This document shows, one piece after another, positions 7,551 through 14,275 of a DNA stretch of 17,449 nucleotides. A model generated the notes under the pieces. That model saw only the letters and a list, made by a program, of their open reading frames with translations, was not told the origin of the DNA and ran no database searches. Source of the stretch: an uncultured Clostridia bacterium (GTDB lineage: Bacteria > Bacillota > Clostridia > Oscillospirales > Acutalibacteraceae); assembly GCA_937880805.1 (NCBI GenBank), contig CALGRR010000061.1:1-17449 (forward strand). Direction: 5' to 3'. How positions within the stretch are numbered: the first letter of the stretch is position 1; each line of letters starts with the position of its first letter. A program made the position numbers and the translations under genes.

Positions 7551-8375
7551 TTAGGGCATATAAGGATTATCACTGAATTCATAGTCTTCGGGCATAATGT
7601 ATGGAGTAAAATAATTGATAGTAAAATCAATAGCCCATTGACCTTTTTTGCCTTTCCAATAGCTTGAGTGAGGCTCAATGGAAAGCATTCCGTCATAATC
7701 TTTGGTATAAAGTATATCCATAACGGTTTTCCAATCCGTCATATCCATTCCCGCAGGAGCATCATCATAATGTTCACCGTTGATTTCTACGGTTCCCTTG
7801 AGATGAAAATGATAGATTCTGTCGCCAAAATCAAGAAGCTCCTGCAGATAGTCGCCGCCGTTATTCCAGCTGTGAGAAACATCATATTTTATTCCAAGCT
7901 CGGGAAGTGCCGAAAGAATCGGGTGCCATGCCTTGGGCTCAACAACAAAGTTTTCCCATCTGCAATTATAAACTGCAATTTTAACACCCAAATCTTTTCC
8001 GAAATCAATCAGTTTACCGAGATATTTTATTGCAATTTCACAGTTTTCAAAAAAGCTTTTCTTTTCTGTGTAATTTACACCGCAGTTATAAACGGGGCAG
8101 CCGATTATTGACGCGGCAGTAATGAGATTAAGGTCATTCTGCAATGCTTCATTTATTATTTCGCCATTATCATCGATTCTTGTCATTCCCCAGCGGCCGA
8201 TTGCACCAACGGTTACATCGTATTTTTCGCAGTAACCTTTAATTTCTTTTGCGTTTGAAAGAAACTCATCAGAATCATAATTATGATTAACGCAAAATTC
8301 AACAGCTTTGAGTCTCTTATCGTGAACATATCTGATGCAGCCCTCGCTCCATCCGTTTATAATACCGAGTTTCAT
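7551..8375 (-). CDS. Sugar phosphate isomerase/epimerase-like TIM-barrel protein
   Basis: A 274-residue soluble protein of the xylose-isomerase-like TIM-barrel superfamily (AP endonuclease 2 fold). Likely metal-site residues are in YDVSHSW (Asp165, His168), YHFHLKG (His189, His191), and LSIEPH (Glu234). The place where many relatives have the first metal-binding Glu reads AVYNCRWENF (134-143), with Asn at 137. I recall YNC-type variants in related Firmicute proteins, so this is probably a subfamily trait. The reaction is likely isomerisation or epimerisation of a sugar, inositol or their phosphates; the substrate cannot be read. The start ATG has AAAGGA 7 bases upstream. It lies 20 bases after the GGR-like flavoprotein gene on the same strand with no promoter or terminator between, so the two are cotranscribed. 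Confidence 0.85.
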   Translation of the reverse strand: MKLGIINGWSEGCIRYVHDKRLKAVEFCVNHNYDSDEFLSNAKEIKGYCEKYDVTVGAIGRWGMTRIDDNGEIINEALQNDLNLITAASIIGCPVYNCGVNYTEKKSFFENCEIAIKYLGKLIDFGKDLGVKIAVYNCRWENFVVEPKAWHPILSALPELGIKYDVSHSWNNGGDYLQELLDFGDRIYHFHLKGTVEINGEHYDDAPAGMDMTDWKTVMDILYTKDYDGMLSIEPHSSYWKGKKGQWAIDFTINYFTPYIMPEDYEFSDNPYMP

Positions 8376-8395
8376 AATAATATCCTTTCATTTAA

Positions 8396-9760
8396 TTATT
8401 CTTCCGAAACAAAGTCGGCCATTTTGCCGCATTTCTTCCAGATTTTATCGGCTTTTTTACACCATTTTTCAAATCCGTCAACAGATTCGGGGAAGTTCTT
8501 GTAATGGCCTGAAATTCTTGCACCGTTGATTATTGCTTTAAGCATTTTGGCAAGAGAAGATATGCGAAGCTTGCCCGTGAAAATTCCTTTCAGGAAGCCT
8601 TTTGCCATTTCAAGAATTTCGCCGATTGTGAAGCTCGGAATTCCGCCCTCACTCATAGCGATAAAATTCTTTGTGCTGAATATCAGATCATTTGCAAAAA
8701 AGAAATCGTTTTCTTCGGCATTTGAGGCAACCGCACCGATAAGAACCGCCATTTGATTTGCAAAGCCTTCGCCCTGCTCATCATTATATCTTTTGTTTAT
8801 GCTCCACATATTCTCGCGTGTGAGTTCTTTTCCTTCTTTGAGAAGCGAGGTAACAACCTCAACCGCAATTTTCATTTGCACCATAGCTGCCGTAACACCT
8901 TCGCCGCAGGAGGGCTTGGTTATGCAGGCGGCGTCGCCCATTGCAATAAAGGAATCTGCAACAAATGAATAAGGCGGGCGGCGGTAGGGGGTTGAGCCTC
9001 TTTCAAAATATTTAACCTCATAAGGCGGAAGCTCAACCGCAGCTTCAAATTCTTTGTATACTTTTTCACAAACATTGTAGCTTAAATTTGCTCCGATTCC
9101 GAGTATTGCACCCGTGGGGTCGTACTCGGGTGCTTCCCAGGTTTTATAGAATGGCCACGAGCGAAGCTCAAGCTTATCATCGGGGTTAAGAAAGCGTATG
9201 TATCTGAGAACAACATAAAACATTTCATCGGGCTTTATTTCAAAGTTTTCAACCCCGTAGCCGTCGGGAAGCTTTCTTCTTGCAACAGAGGGAATGCCCG
9301 AGCAATCGGCAACAAGCTTTGCTTTGACTCTTTCTGTTTTGCCGTTAAACTCATATTCAATGCCGTCTATTTTTTCACCATTCCGGGTGAAGTCTTTGAA
9401 TGCAGCACCGTAAATGAATTCTGCTCCTGCATCCATTGCCCAGTCATTGAGTCTGAGAGTATATTCGTGCATATGCATTCCTATTACGGGACCCGGTGAA
9501 AACTTGGGGTAATTGCCGAGTGCAGAGCAAACGTGGGTGCTTTCAAAAGAAAATGCATAGTCCTCGCCTTCAACGGGCATAGGTAAATCAAAGGTTGCAA
9601 AATCGGGTCGTGAAATATGGAAAATATCATATTTTGTGCCAACCTTTTCTCTGCTTTTTGCATCAATAACAAGAACCTTTGCTCCGTTTAATGCTAAATT
9701 TCTGGCAAAATAGCTGCCTGCGGTTGCACCGCCTATAATTACAACATCATATTCCTTCAA
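8396..9760 (-). CDS. Geranylgeranyl-reductase-like FAD-dependent oxidoreductase
   Basis: A 454-residue flavoprotein. The N-terminal Rossmann signature is DVVIIGGATAGSYFARNLA with Asp33 at the end of strand 2; the third glycine spacing is slightly unusual (GGATAG). A second FAD motif is FIAMGDAACITKPSCGEGV (271-289). This GDAA...P..GEG form is typical of the geranylgeranyl reductase/ChlP and Fix C-type group. Such enzymes reduce isoprenoid double bonds or hydroxylate and oxidise hydrophobic substrates. The C-terminal 130 residues, with several Lys/Gly-rich helices (FLKGIFTGKLRISSLAKM), could lie on the membrane. The start is TTG (9760-9758), supported by AGGTGA 4 bases upstream. It heads a two-gene unit with the isomerase. 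The function here is unknown; a role in modifying a lipid or quinone is inference. Confidence 0.85.
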   Translation of the reverse strand: MKEYDVVIIGGATAGSYFARNLALNGAKVLVIDAKSREKVGTKYDIFHISRPDFATFDLPMPVEGEDYAFSFESTHVCSALGNYPKFSPGPVIGMHMHEYTLRLNDWAMDAGAEFIYGAAFKDFTRNGEKIDGIEYEFNGKTERVKAKLVADCSGIPSVARRKLPDGYGVENFEIKPDEMFYVVLRYIRFLNPDDKLELRSWPFYKTWEAPEYDPTGAILGIGANLSYNVCEKVYKEFEAAVELPPYEVKYFERGSTPYRRPPYSFVADSFIAMGDAACITKPSCGEGVTAAMVQMKIAVEVVTSLLKEGKELTRENMWSINKRYNDEQGEGFANQMAVLIGAVASNAEENDFFFANDLIFSTKNFIAMSEGGIPSFTIGEILEMAKGFLKGIFTGKLRISSLAKMLKAIINGARISGHYKNFPESVDGFEKWCKKADKIWKKCGKMADFVSEE

Positions 9761-9789
9761 AAAATCACCTCAGTCTGTTTGATGTTTTG

Positions 9790-9818
9790 ATTTTATCATA
9801 CGCTTTATTTATTTTCAA
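9790..9818 (-). promoter_or_regulatory. Promoter of the GGR-like flavoprotein operon
   Basis: On the minus strand, TTGAAA (9818-9813), a 17-base spacer ending in TGA (extended -10), and TAAAAT (9795-9790). The start near 9783 gives a leader of about 23 bases. Confidence 0.8.
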
Positions 9819-9825
9819 TATAAAT

Positions 9826-9854
9826 AAAAAATTCCCCGAAAAAATCGGGGAATT
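9826..9854 (-). terminator. Intrinsic terminator after the OPT/PqqD-like operon
   Basis: Read on the minus strand, AATTCCCCGA (9854-9845), loop TTTTT, TCGGGGAATT (9839-9830), then TTTT. It begins only 4 bases after the end of the PqqD-like gene and separates the two minus-strand operons. Confidence 0.9.
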
Positions 9855-9857
9855 CCT

Positions 9858-10205
9858 TTATTTCCAATATATGAAATTGTTGTTTTCAAGAATTCTGAAA
9901 AACTGTGCAAGCCTTTCATAAAGAGGATTTGCGGCTTCTCCGAATTCTTTTTCAACATATTTACCGATTTCAAGAATATTCTTTTTACCGTCAATAAGCG
10001 GCCACACGAAGCTGCCGTTTTTATCAAGATGAATATAACTGATTTTCGGCTTTTTGAATATTTTCTGTGCAATTCTGTTCATTGCACCTTTGTTCTCAAC
10101 CTCAAGAGTAACATTTCCGTTTTCATCCTTTTTCCACGGAAGGTTTTCTGCTTTAACGGGAATTCTCTCAAGATAGTTTTCATCTGTTTTTTTATTCTTT
10201 TTCAT
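9858..10205 (-). CDS. PqqD-family (RRE-like) small protein
   Basis: A 115-residue soluble protein. After a Lys-rich N-terminus it reads LERIPVKAENLPWKKDENGNVTLEVENKG, then SYIHLDKNGSFVWPLIDGKKNILEIGKYVEKEFGEAANPLYERLAQFFRILENNNFI. The central LD..GSF.W..IDG...I.EI and the terminal helix match PqqD/RRE winged-helix proteins, which in RiPP pathways carry a precursor peptide to its modifying enzyme. No radical SAM partner or precursor peptide gene is visible within the window. It begins 2 bases after the stop of the OPT transporter gene with only a weak AAGG inside that gene, so its translation is probably coupled. I recall similar small proteins beside OPT genes in gut Clostridia, so the pair may be a unit in peptide uptake. 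That role is inference. Confidence 0.8.
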   Translation of the reverse strand: MKKNKKTDENYLERIPVKAENLPWKKDENGNVTLEVENKGAMNRIAQKIFKKPKISYIHLDKNGSFVWPLIDGKKNILEIGKYVEKEFGEAANPLYERLAQFFRILENNNFIYWK

Positions 10206-10207
10206 AA

Positions 10208-12118
10208 TTATTTAGCCTTGCGTTTTTTCCATACGGAAAATTTAAGAAGTGAAAGAATAATAAGGCCGAAAACTGCAAGAGCAGCTATTTTGGCAACACC
10301 GTCGGAAAGATTGAGAATACCTGAAATATCAATAAACTTATTAACTCCGAACACCGCAAGAAGAGCAAGAGCTATACCAACAAGACCTTCGCCCGCAATC
10401 ATACCCGAGCAGAAAAGAATACCGTCGTTGGTAATCTGCTTCTTTTCATTTTCTTCCTTCTTCATCTTATCAACTGCAAGACGGATAAGACCGCCAACCA
10501 TAATGCAGGCATTGAGATGAACGGGAAGATAAACACCGATTGCAAAGGGAAGAACGGGGATACCGATGATTTCAACAACTATTGCAATGAAAACTCCGAT
10601 GAAAACAAGACCCCAGGGGAGGTTATTATCCATAACGCCCTCGATAATCATTTTCATAAGAGTTGCCTGGGGAGCTGCAAGTGCATCGGTGCCGAAGCCC
10701 CATGCGGAATCAAGCAGATAAAGAGTTCCGCCGATTGCGAGTGCGGCCGCAATAACGCCGATAACTTCGCCGATTTGCTGTTTTTTAGGCGTGGCACCGA
10801 GAATATATCCCGTTTTGAGGTCCTGTGATGTATCGCCTGCGATAGCTGCAACGATGCAGATAATTGAACCTATGGCGATTGCACTTCTCATACCGTCAAC
10901 GCCGCTGTCACCCGTGAGTTTAAGAATAACCGTTGCAATAAGAAGCGTTGCTATTGCCATACCTGAAACGGGATTGTTGCTGCTTCCCACAAGACCAACC
11001 ATTCTCGATGAAACGGTTGCAAAGAAGAAACCGAAAATAACAACAATGGCAGCACCGAGAAGTGAAACGGGAACTGCGGGAACAAGCCAGGTAACAAGGG
11101 TGAGGATTGCGATTGCAATAAGAACAATTTTCATACTGATATTCTGATTTGTTCTCTCTGAGCCTGCATCAGAGCCGCCTTTCATACTTTTAACCGCATC
11201 CTTGAATGTTCTGATAATAAGAGGCAGTGATTTGATAAGGCTGATGATACCGCCTGCTGCAAGAGCTCCCGCACCTATGTAGCGGATATATGAGCTCCAT
11301 ATTGCACTTGCTCCGCCTTCTGCAAACATTGTGCCGATAGGCTCCGTTCCGGGATAAAGAGTGAGTGTTTCTCCGAAAAGAACAATAATCGGAATAAGAA
11401 CAAGCCAGCTTAATACACCGCCGCCAAACATATATGAAGAAATTCTGGGGCCGCAGATATAACCAACGCTCATAACCGCAGGATAAATCTGAGTACCGAA
11501 TTCACCTGCAAAGCCTTTTATTCTGAATGAAATTTCGCCGGGCACAGCTTTAAGACCGTCAATAACGAGCTTGAAGAATGCGGCAAAGCCCATACCTGCA
11601 AAAACAGTTGAAGCGTTTGAACCGCCCTCTTCGCCTGCGAGAAGAACTTCAGCACAGGCAGTGCCTTCGGGATAGGGGAGTGTGCCGTGCTCTTTAACTA
11701 TAAGAGCATTACGAAGAGGCACCATAAAGAAAACGCCGAGAAGACCGCCTATAAGAGCGATAATCGTTATTTCAATTATGCTCGGTTTTTCCATTTTTCC
11801 TTCGGCAGCCCAAAGGAAAAGTGCGGGAAGTGTGAAAATAGCACCCGCAGCGAGAGATTCACCTGCCGAACCGACTGTCTGAACGATATTGCTTTCAAGA
11901 ATTGAATTTTTACGCATAACAACGCGTATAACACCCATTGCAATAACCGCAGCGGGAATTGATGCAGATACGGTCATACCTACGCGAAGACCGAGATATG
12001 CATTTGCAGCGCCGAAAATTACAGCAAGAAGAACACCCATAATAATTGAGGTAACCGTAAATTCAGGTGTAATTTTACTTGCGGCAACATGGGGCTTGAA
12101 CTGATTGTTTTCCTGCAT
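10208..12118 (-). CDS. OPT-family oligopeptide (or metal-chelate) transporter
   Basis: A 636-residue polytopic membrane protein, the normal length for bacterial OPT members. It starts with a short cytoplasmic segment, then FTVTSIIMGVLLAVIFGAANAYLGLRVGMTVSASIPAAVIAMGV, the family-typical first helices. Other marks are SNIVQTVGSAGESLAAGAIFTLPALF, TLPYPEGTACAEVLLAGEEGGS, NNPVSGMAIATLL, and GDTSQDLKTGYILGATPKKQQ, all typical of the OPT superfamily. About 14-16 membrane segments are expected. OPT proteins move small peptides or peptide-like metal chelates, driven by protons; which one cannot be read here. AAGGAG lies 7 bases before the ATG. It heads an operon with the PqqD-like gene, from the promoter at 12160-12188 to the terminator at 9826-9854. 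Confidence 0.93.
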   Translation of the reverse strand: MQENNQFKPHVAASKITPEFTVTSIIMGVLLAVIFGAANAYLGLRVGMTVSASIPAAVIAMGVIRVVMRKNSILESNIVQTVGSAGESLAAGAIFTLPALFLWAAEGKMEKPSIIEITIIALIGGLLGVFFMVPLRNALIVKEHGTLPYPEGTACAEVLLAGEEGGSNASTVFAGMGFAAFFKLVIDGLKAVPGEISFRIKGFAGEFGTQIYPAVMSVGYICGPRISSYMFGGGVLSWLVLIPIIVLFGETLTLYPGTEPIGTMFAEGGASAIWSSYIRYIGAGALAAGGIISLIKSLPLIIRTFKDAVKSMKGGSDAGSERTNQNISMKIVLIAIAILTLVTWLVPAVPVSLLGAAIVVIFGFFFATVSSRMVGLVGSSNNPVSGMAIATLLIATVILKLTGDSGVDGMRSAIAIGSIICIVAAIAGDTSQDLKTGYILGATPKKQQIGEVIGVIAAALAIGGTLYLLDSAWGFGTDALAAPQATLMKMIIEGVMDNNLPWGLVFIGVFIAIVVEIIGIPVLPFAIGVYLPVHLNACIMVGGLIRLAVDKMKKEENEKKQITNDGILFCSGMIAGEGLVGIALALLAVFGVNKFIDISGILNLSDGVAKIAALAVFGLIILSLLKFSVWKKRKAK

Positions 12119-12159
12119 ATTATTCTCCTTTTCTTTCTAAAAATTTTATATGCCAATAA

Positions 12160-12188
12160 ATATTACAATAAATATTCTTTTATTGCAA
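12160..12188 (-). promoter_or_regulatory. Probable promoter of the OPT operon
   Basis: On the minus strand, TTGCAA (12188-12183), a 17-base spacer, and TAATAT (12165-12160). Each hexamer matches consensus at four of six positions. The leader is about 35 bases, AT-rich, with no structured element apparent. Confidence 0.6.
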
Positions 12189-12226
12189 GCAAAAAAATGT
12201 TTTTCCTCTATTTTCTTGATGAATTA

Positions 12227-12255
12227 TTGACATTTAATTTTTTCAGAATTATAAT
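12227..12255 (+). promoter_or_regulatory. Consensus sigma-A promoter of the phosphodiesterase gene
   Basis: Perfect TTGACA (12227-12232), a 17-base spacer, and perfect TATAAT (12250-12255). The start near 12262 leaves about 20 bases of leader, which argues for the ATG at 12282 as start codon. Confidence 0.88.
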
Positions 12256-12281
12256 TTTAAAAAACTTTGTTGGTGATGATT

Positions 12282-13085
12282 ATGAATTATAACAGCGTTT
12301 CACTTGATAAAATCTGTTCATCTCTTGCATATGCCATAGATATTGAGGCACCGGAACTTGCCTTGAAAGAAACAACAGCCGTTACAGAGCTTGTTGACAG
12401 AAAGTTTTCGGGTAAAAAAGCCGACAGAATATTTATGTATAACCCTGATGCGATAGCTCAATGGATATATGAAAAATACAGCTCATATTTTACTGAGGTA
12501 AAAAACAACTGTGATATTGAATTGCCTCTTTGTTCGGTTATGCCTTCGGTAACTCCTGTTTGCTTTGCAACTATGTATACCGGCACACAGCCTGAGGTTC
12601 ACGGAATCAGAAGATATGAAAAGCCGGTTCTTAAAACAGATTCGATTTTTGATGCGCTTATCCGTGCGGGCATGAAGCCTGCGATAGTTGCAGAAAGCAA
12701 AAGCAGTATGGCGATGATTTATCTTGAAAAAGAAATGGATTATTATATTTATGATACCATTGAAGAGGTAAATGCAAAGGCAAAGGAACTGATTGTTGAA
12801 GATAAATATGATTTTATTGCAGTTTATAACGGCGATTATGATTCAGCAATGCATAAGCACGGACCGGAGGGAGAAATCCCCCTTGAAAAGCTGAAGCTTA
12901 ACTGCAAGGCTTTTGAAGAATTTGCAGAGCTTATAAAAGAAAACTGGAAGAGCCATAATACTCTTATCGGCTTTGCAATGGATCACGGATGCCACGAGAT
13001 AGACGGCGAATGCGGTTCTCATGGTCTTGATATGGAAGAAGACCTTAATATAGTTCATCTTTACGGTGCATATCCGAGTGAATAA
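12282..13085 (+). CDS. Compact alkaline-phosphatase-superfamily phosphodiesterase/nucleotide pyrophosphatase-like protein
   Basis: About 267 residues, short for the family, with no signal peptide, so cytoplasmic. The motif VMPSVTPVCFATMYTGTQPEVHGIRRYEKP (about 86-115) matches the nucleophile region of type I phosphodiesterase/NPP proteins, with Thr91 as the likely nucleophile. Later metal-site candidates are NGDYDSAMHKHG (about 184-195), MDHGCHE (Asp/His near 235), and GSHG (His near 248). The first metal-binding Asp may be in FMYNPDAIA (about 51-59). So the full two-metal set seems present in a minimal fold without the usual cap inserts. It probably splits a small phosphodiester or phosphomonoester; the substrate is unknown. 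The frame is open to a TTG at 12267, but GGTGAT (12272-12277) sits 4 bases before the ATG at 12282. Own promoter and terminator, hence monocistronic. Confidence 0.82.
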   Translation: MNYNSVSLDKICSSLAYAIDIEAPELALKETTAVTELVDRKFSGKKADRIFMYNPDAIAQWIYEKYSSYFTEVKNNCDIELPLCSVMPSVTPVCFATMYTGTQPEVHGIRRYEKPVLKTDSIFDALIRAGMKPAIVAESKSSMAMIYLEKEMDYYIYDTIEEVNAKAKELIVEDKYDFIAVYNGDYDSAMHKHGPEGEIPLEKLKLNCKAFEEFAELIKENWKSHNTLIGFAMDHGCHEIDGECGSHGLDMEEDLNIVHLYGAYPSE

Positions 13086-13128
13086 AAACGGAGTTGCCTC
13101 ACTTTGATTGTGAGGCAACTCCGTTTTT
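13084..13128. terminator. Perfect bidirectional terminator overlapping the 3' end of the patatin gene
   Basis: A 19-base perfect inverted repeat: an arm starting AAAAACGGAG at 13084-13102, a 7-base loop, and the matching arm at 13110-13128 ending in TTTTT. The A/T ends make it symmetrical, so it can act on both strands. It contains the stop codon and last residues of the minus-strand patatin gene. Confidence 0.93.
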
Positions 13129-13962
13129 ATTTAAAAATTCTTCAATTTTCTTTCCGTCTTTATAGCCGAGCTGATAAAGCTTTTCCATACCTTCTTTTTC
13201 TCTTGTGAGTGTGTTTATTCCGAAGCATTCTTCGGGATAAATAACAAGAGCTTTGCCTTGCTTTTCAAGCTCGAAAATCTCTTCAATGCCGTTATTATAT
13301 GAATTATGCATTGTCAGAATGCTGTTTCTTATTTCGGGATATTTATGAAGAAGAATTTTTACAAGCCATTCGGGCATAGGCGTTTTTCTGTAATCCTTCG
13401 GCAGAGTGATGCATATAACCAGCTTGTCACAGCCGTCTGCAAAGGCTTTTTTATAGGGAATCGGATCCGATAATCCGCCGTCAAAATATTTGTTTCCTTT
13501 AAACTCTATGGGCTTTCTGCACGCAACGGGCATTGCACAGCAGGCTTTCAGAAGAGTGTATTCATCTTTTGACAAATCGTTTTTGGTGAAATATCTCGGA
13601 GTGCAGGAAAGAGCATCGGTTGAAACGGCATTGAAGCTTACTGATGAATTCTTAATTGCTTCGTAGTCAAGGGGGTCTTTTCCCGTGCTGTTGGTGATGC
13701 CTGAATAAAGATAGTCAAGATTTATGAGCATTCCTCTTTTAAAATATGAACCAACACCCATATATTCTTTTTCAAAGGAGTATTCCTGATAAAATCTTTT
13801 TGTTCTGCCTCTCTGACCCGCAACATATGTTATCAGATTTGCACTTCCTGATGAAACACCAAGGCAATATTCAAATTTAATGTTATTATCCAGAAGATAA
13901 TCATAAATTCCGCTTGTGTAGATTCCTCTCAAGCCTCCGCCAATATCGATAATGCCAACCAT
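13099..13962 (-). CDS. Patatin-like phospholipase (RssA/YjjU type)
   Basis: A 287-residue protein with all parts of the patatin Ser-Asp dyad: oxyanion-hole loop DIGGGLRGIY (6-15), the nucleophile elbow GVSSGS (35-40, Ser37), and DGGLSDP (161-167, Asp161). The region after about 190 (PMPEWLVKILLHKYPEIRNS ... ALVIYPEECFGINTLTREKEGMEKLYQLGY) is the C-terminal extension typical of YjjU-like bacterial proteins. There is no signal peptide, so it is expected in the cytoplasm or at the inner membrane face, splitting acyl esters of lipids. The start ATG follows GGAAGTGAT by 5 bases. Its last codons, KNGVASQ, form one arm of the terminator hairpin. Only about 24 bases separate it from the tRNA-Leu terminator upstream, leaving no room for a good promoter of its own. 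Confidence 0.9.
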   Translation of the reverse strand: MVGIIDIGGGLRGIYTSGIYDYLLDNNIKFEYCLGVSSGSANLITYVAGQRGRTKRFYQEYSFEKEYMGVGSYFKRGMLINLDYLYSGITNSTGKDPLDYEAIKNSSVSFNAVSTDALSCTPRYFTKNDLSKDEYTLLKACCAMPVACRKPIEFKGNKYFDGGLSDPIPYKKAFADGCDKLVICITLPKDYRKTPMPEWLVKILLHKYPEIRNSILTMHNSYNNGIEEIFELEKQGKALVIYPEECFGINTLTREKEGMEKLYQLGYKDGKKIEEFLNKNGVASQSK

Positions 13963-13986
13963 AATAAATCACTTCCGTTTTTGGTT

Positions 13987-14030
13987 ATAAAAAATCCGAA
14001 ACTCAATCTCTGTAATCAAGCTTCGGATTT
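13987..14030 (-). terminator. Intrinsic terminator after tRNA-Leu
   Basis: On the minus strand, AAATCCGAA (14030-14022) pairs with TTCGGATTT (14000-13992), followed by further T for a run of six. The loop is long (21 bases), which may make it leaky and allow readthrough into the patatin gene. Confidence 0.75.
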
Positions 14031-14038
14031 TGTTTCTC

Positions 14039-14122
14039 TGGTGCACCTGACAGGGGTTGAACCTGCACATCAAAGATACCAGATCCTAAATCTGGCGCGT
14101 CTGCCAATTCCGCCACAGGTGC
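14039..14122 (-). tRNA. tRNA-Leu (anticodon UAG)
   Basis: The minus strand folds as a class II tRNA. Acceptor GCACCTG pairs with CAGGTGC, followed by discriminator A and an encoded CCA (14041-14039). The D arm contains TTGGCAG. The anticodon stem CCAGA/TCTGG encloses loop TTTAGGA, giving anticodon TAG, which reads CUA and other CUN codons. The long variable arm ATC-TTT-GAT is typical of Leu tRNAs. The T loop is TTCAACC. It stands alone with its own promoter and terminator, not in a tRNA cluster. Confidence 0.97.
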
Positions 14123-14137
14123 TTATATACCGCAAAA

Positions 14138-14166
14138 ATATTAACATAATCATTCTGTTTTGTCAA
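14138..14166 (-). promoter_or_regulatory. Promoter of tRNA-Leu
   Basis: On the minus strand, perfect TTGACA (14166-14161), a 17-base spacer ending in TGT (extended -10), and TAATAT (14143-14138). The start would be near 14131, about 9 bases before the mature tRNA 5' end. No stringent-type GC-rich discriminator is evident. Confidence 0.85.
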
Positions 14167-14213
14167 TAAAATCAAGTATGAATTTCCTGATATAAATTAT
14201 TGACAATATTTAC

Positions 14214-14242
14214 TTGAATTAAATGAAGCTTTCTGTTAAAAT
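14214..14242 (+). promoter_or_regulatory. Promoter of the canonical GDPD gene
   Basis: TTGAAT (14214-14219), a 17-base spacer ending in TGT (extended -10), and TAAAAT (14237-14242). The start near 14249 gives a leader of about 27 bases to the ATG at 14276. Confidence 0.75.
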
Positions 14243-14275
14243 ATAAAGGAAATTTTTATATAAAAGGTGATTCTG

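Noticed and set aside
9858..10205. A RiPP biosynthetic cluster around the PqqD-like gene
   Set aside because: No radical SAM enzyme, precursor peptide or peptidase is seen on either side; the neighbours are a transporter and, past a terminator, an unrelated operon.
10029..10520. Plus-strand open frame of 163 codons
   Set aside because: It is antisense to the PqqD-like gene and the OPT 3' end, both well supported; its residues look like reverse reading of those genes.
13963..13991. TATAAC as a -10 for the patatin gene
   Set aside because: No -35 at 16-18 bases; the A/T run belongs to the tRNA terminator tail.
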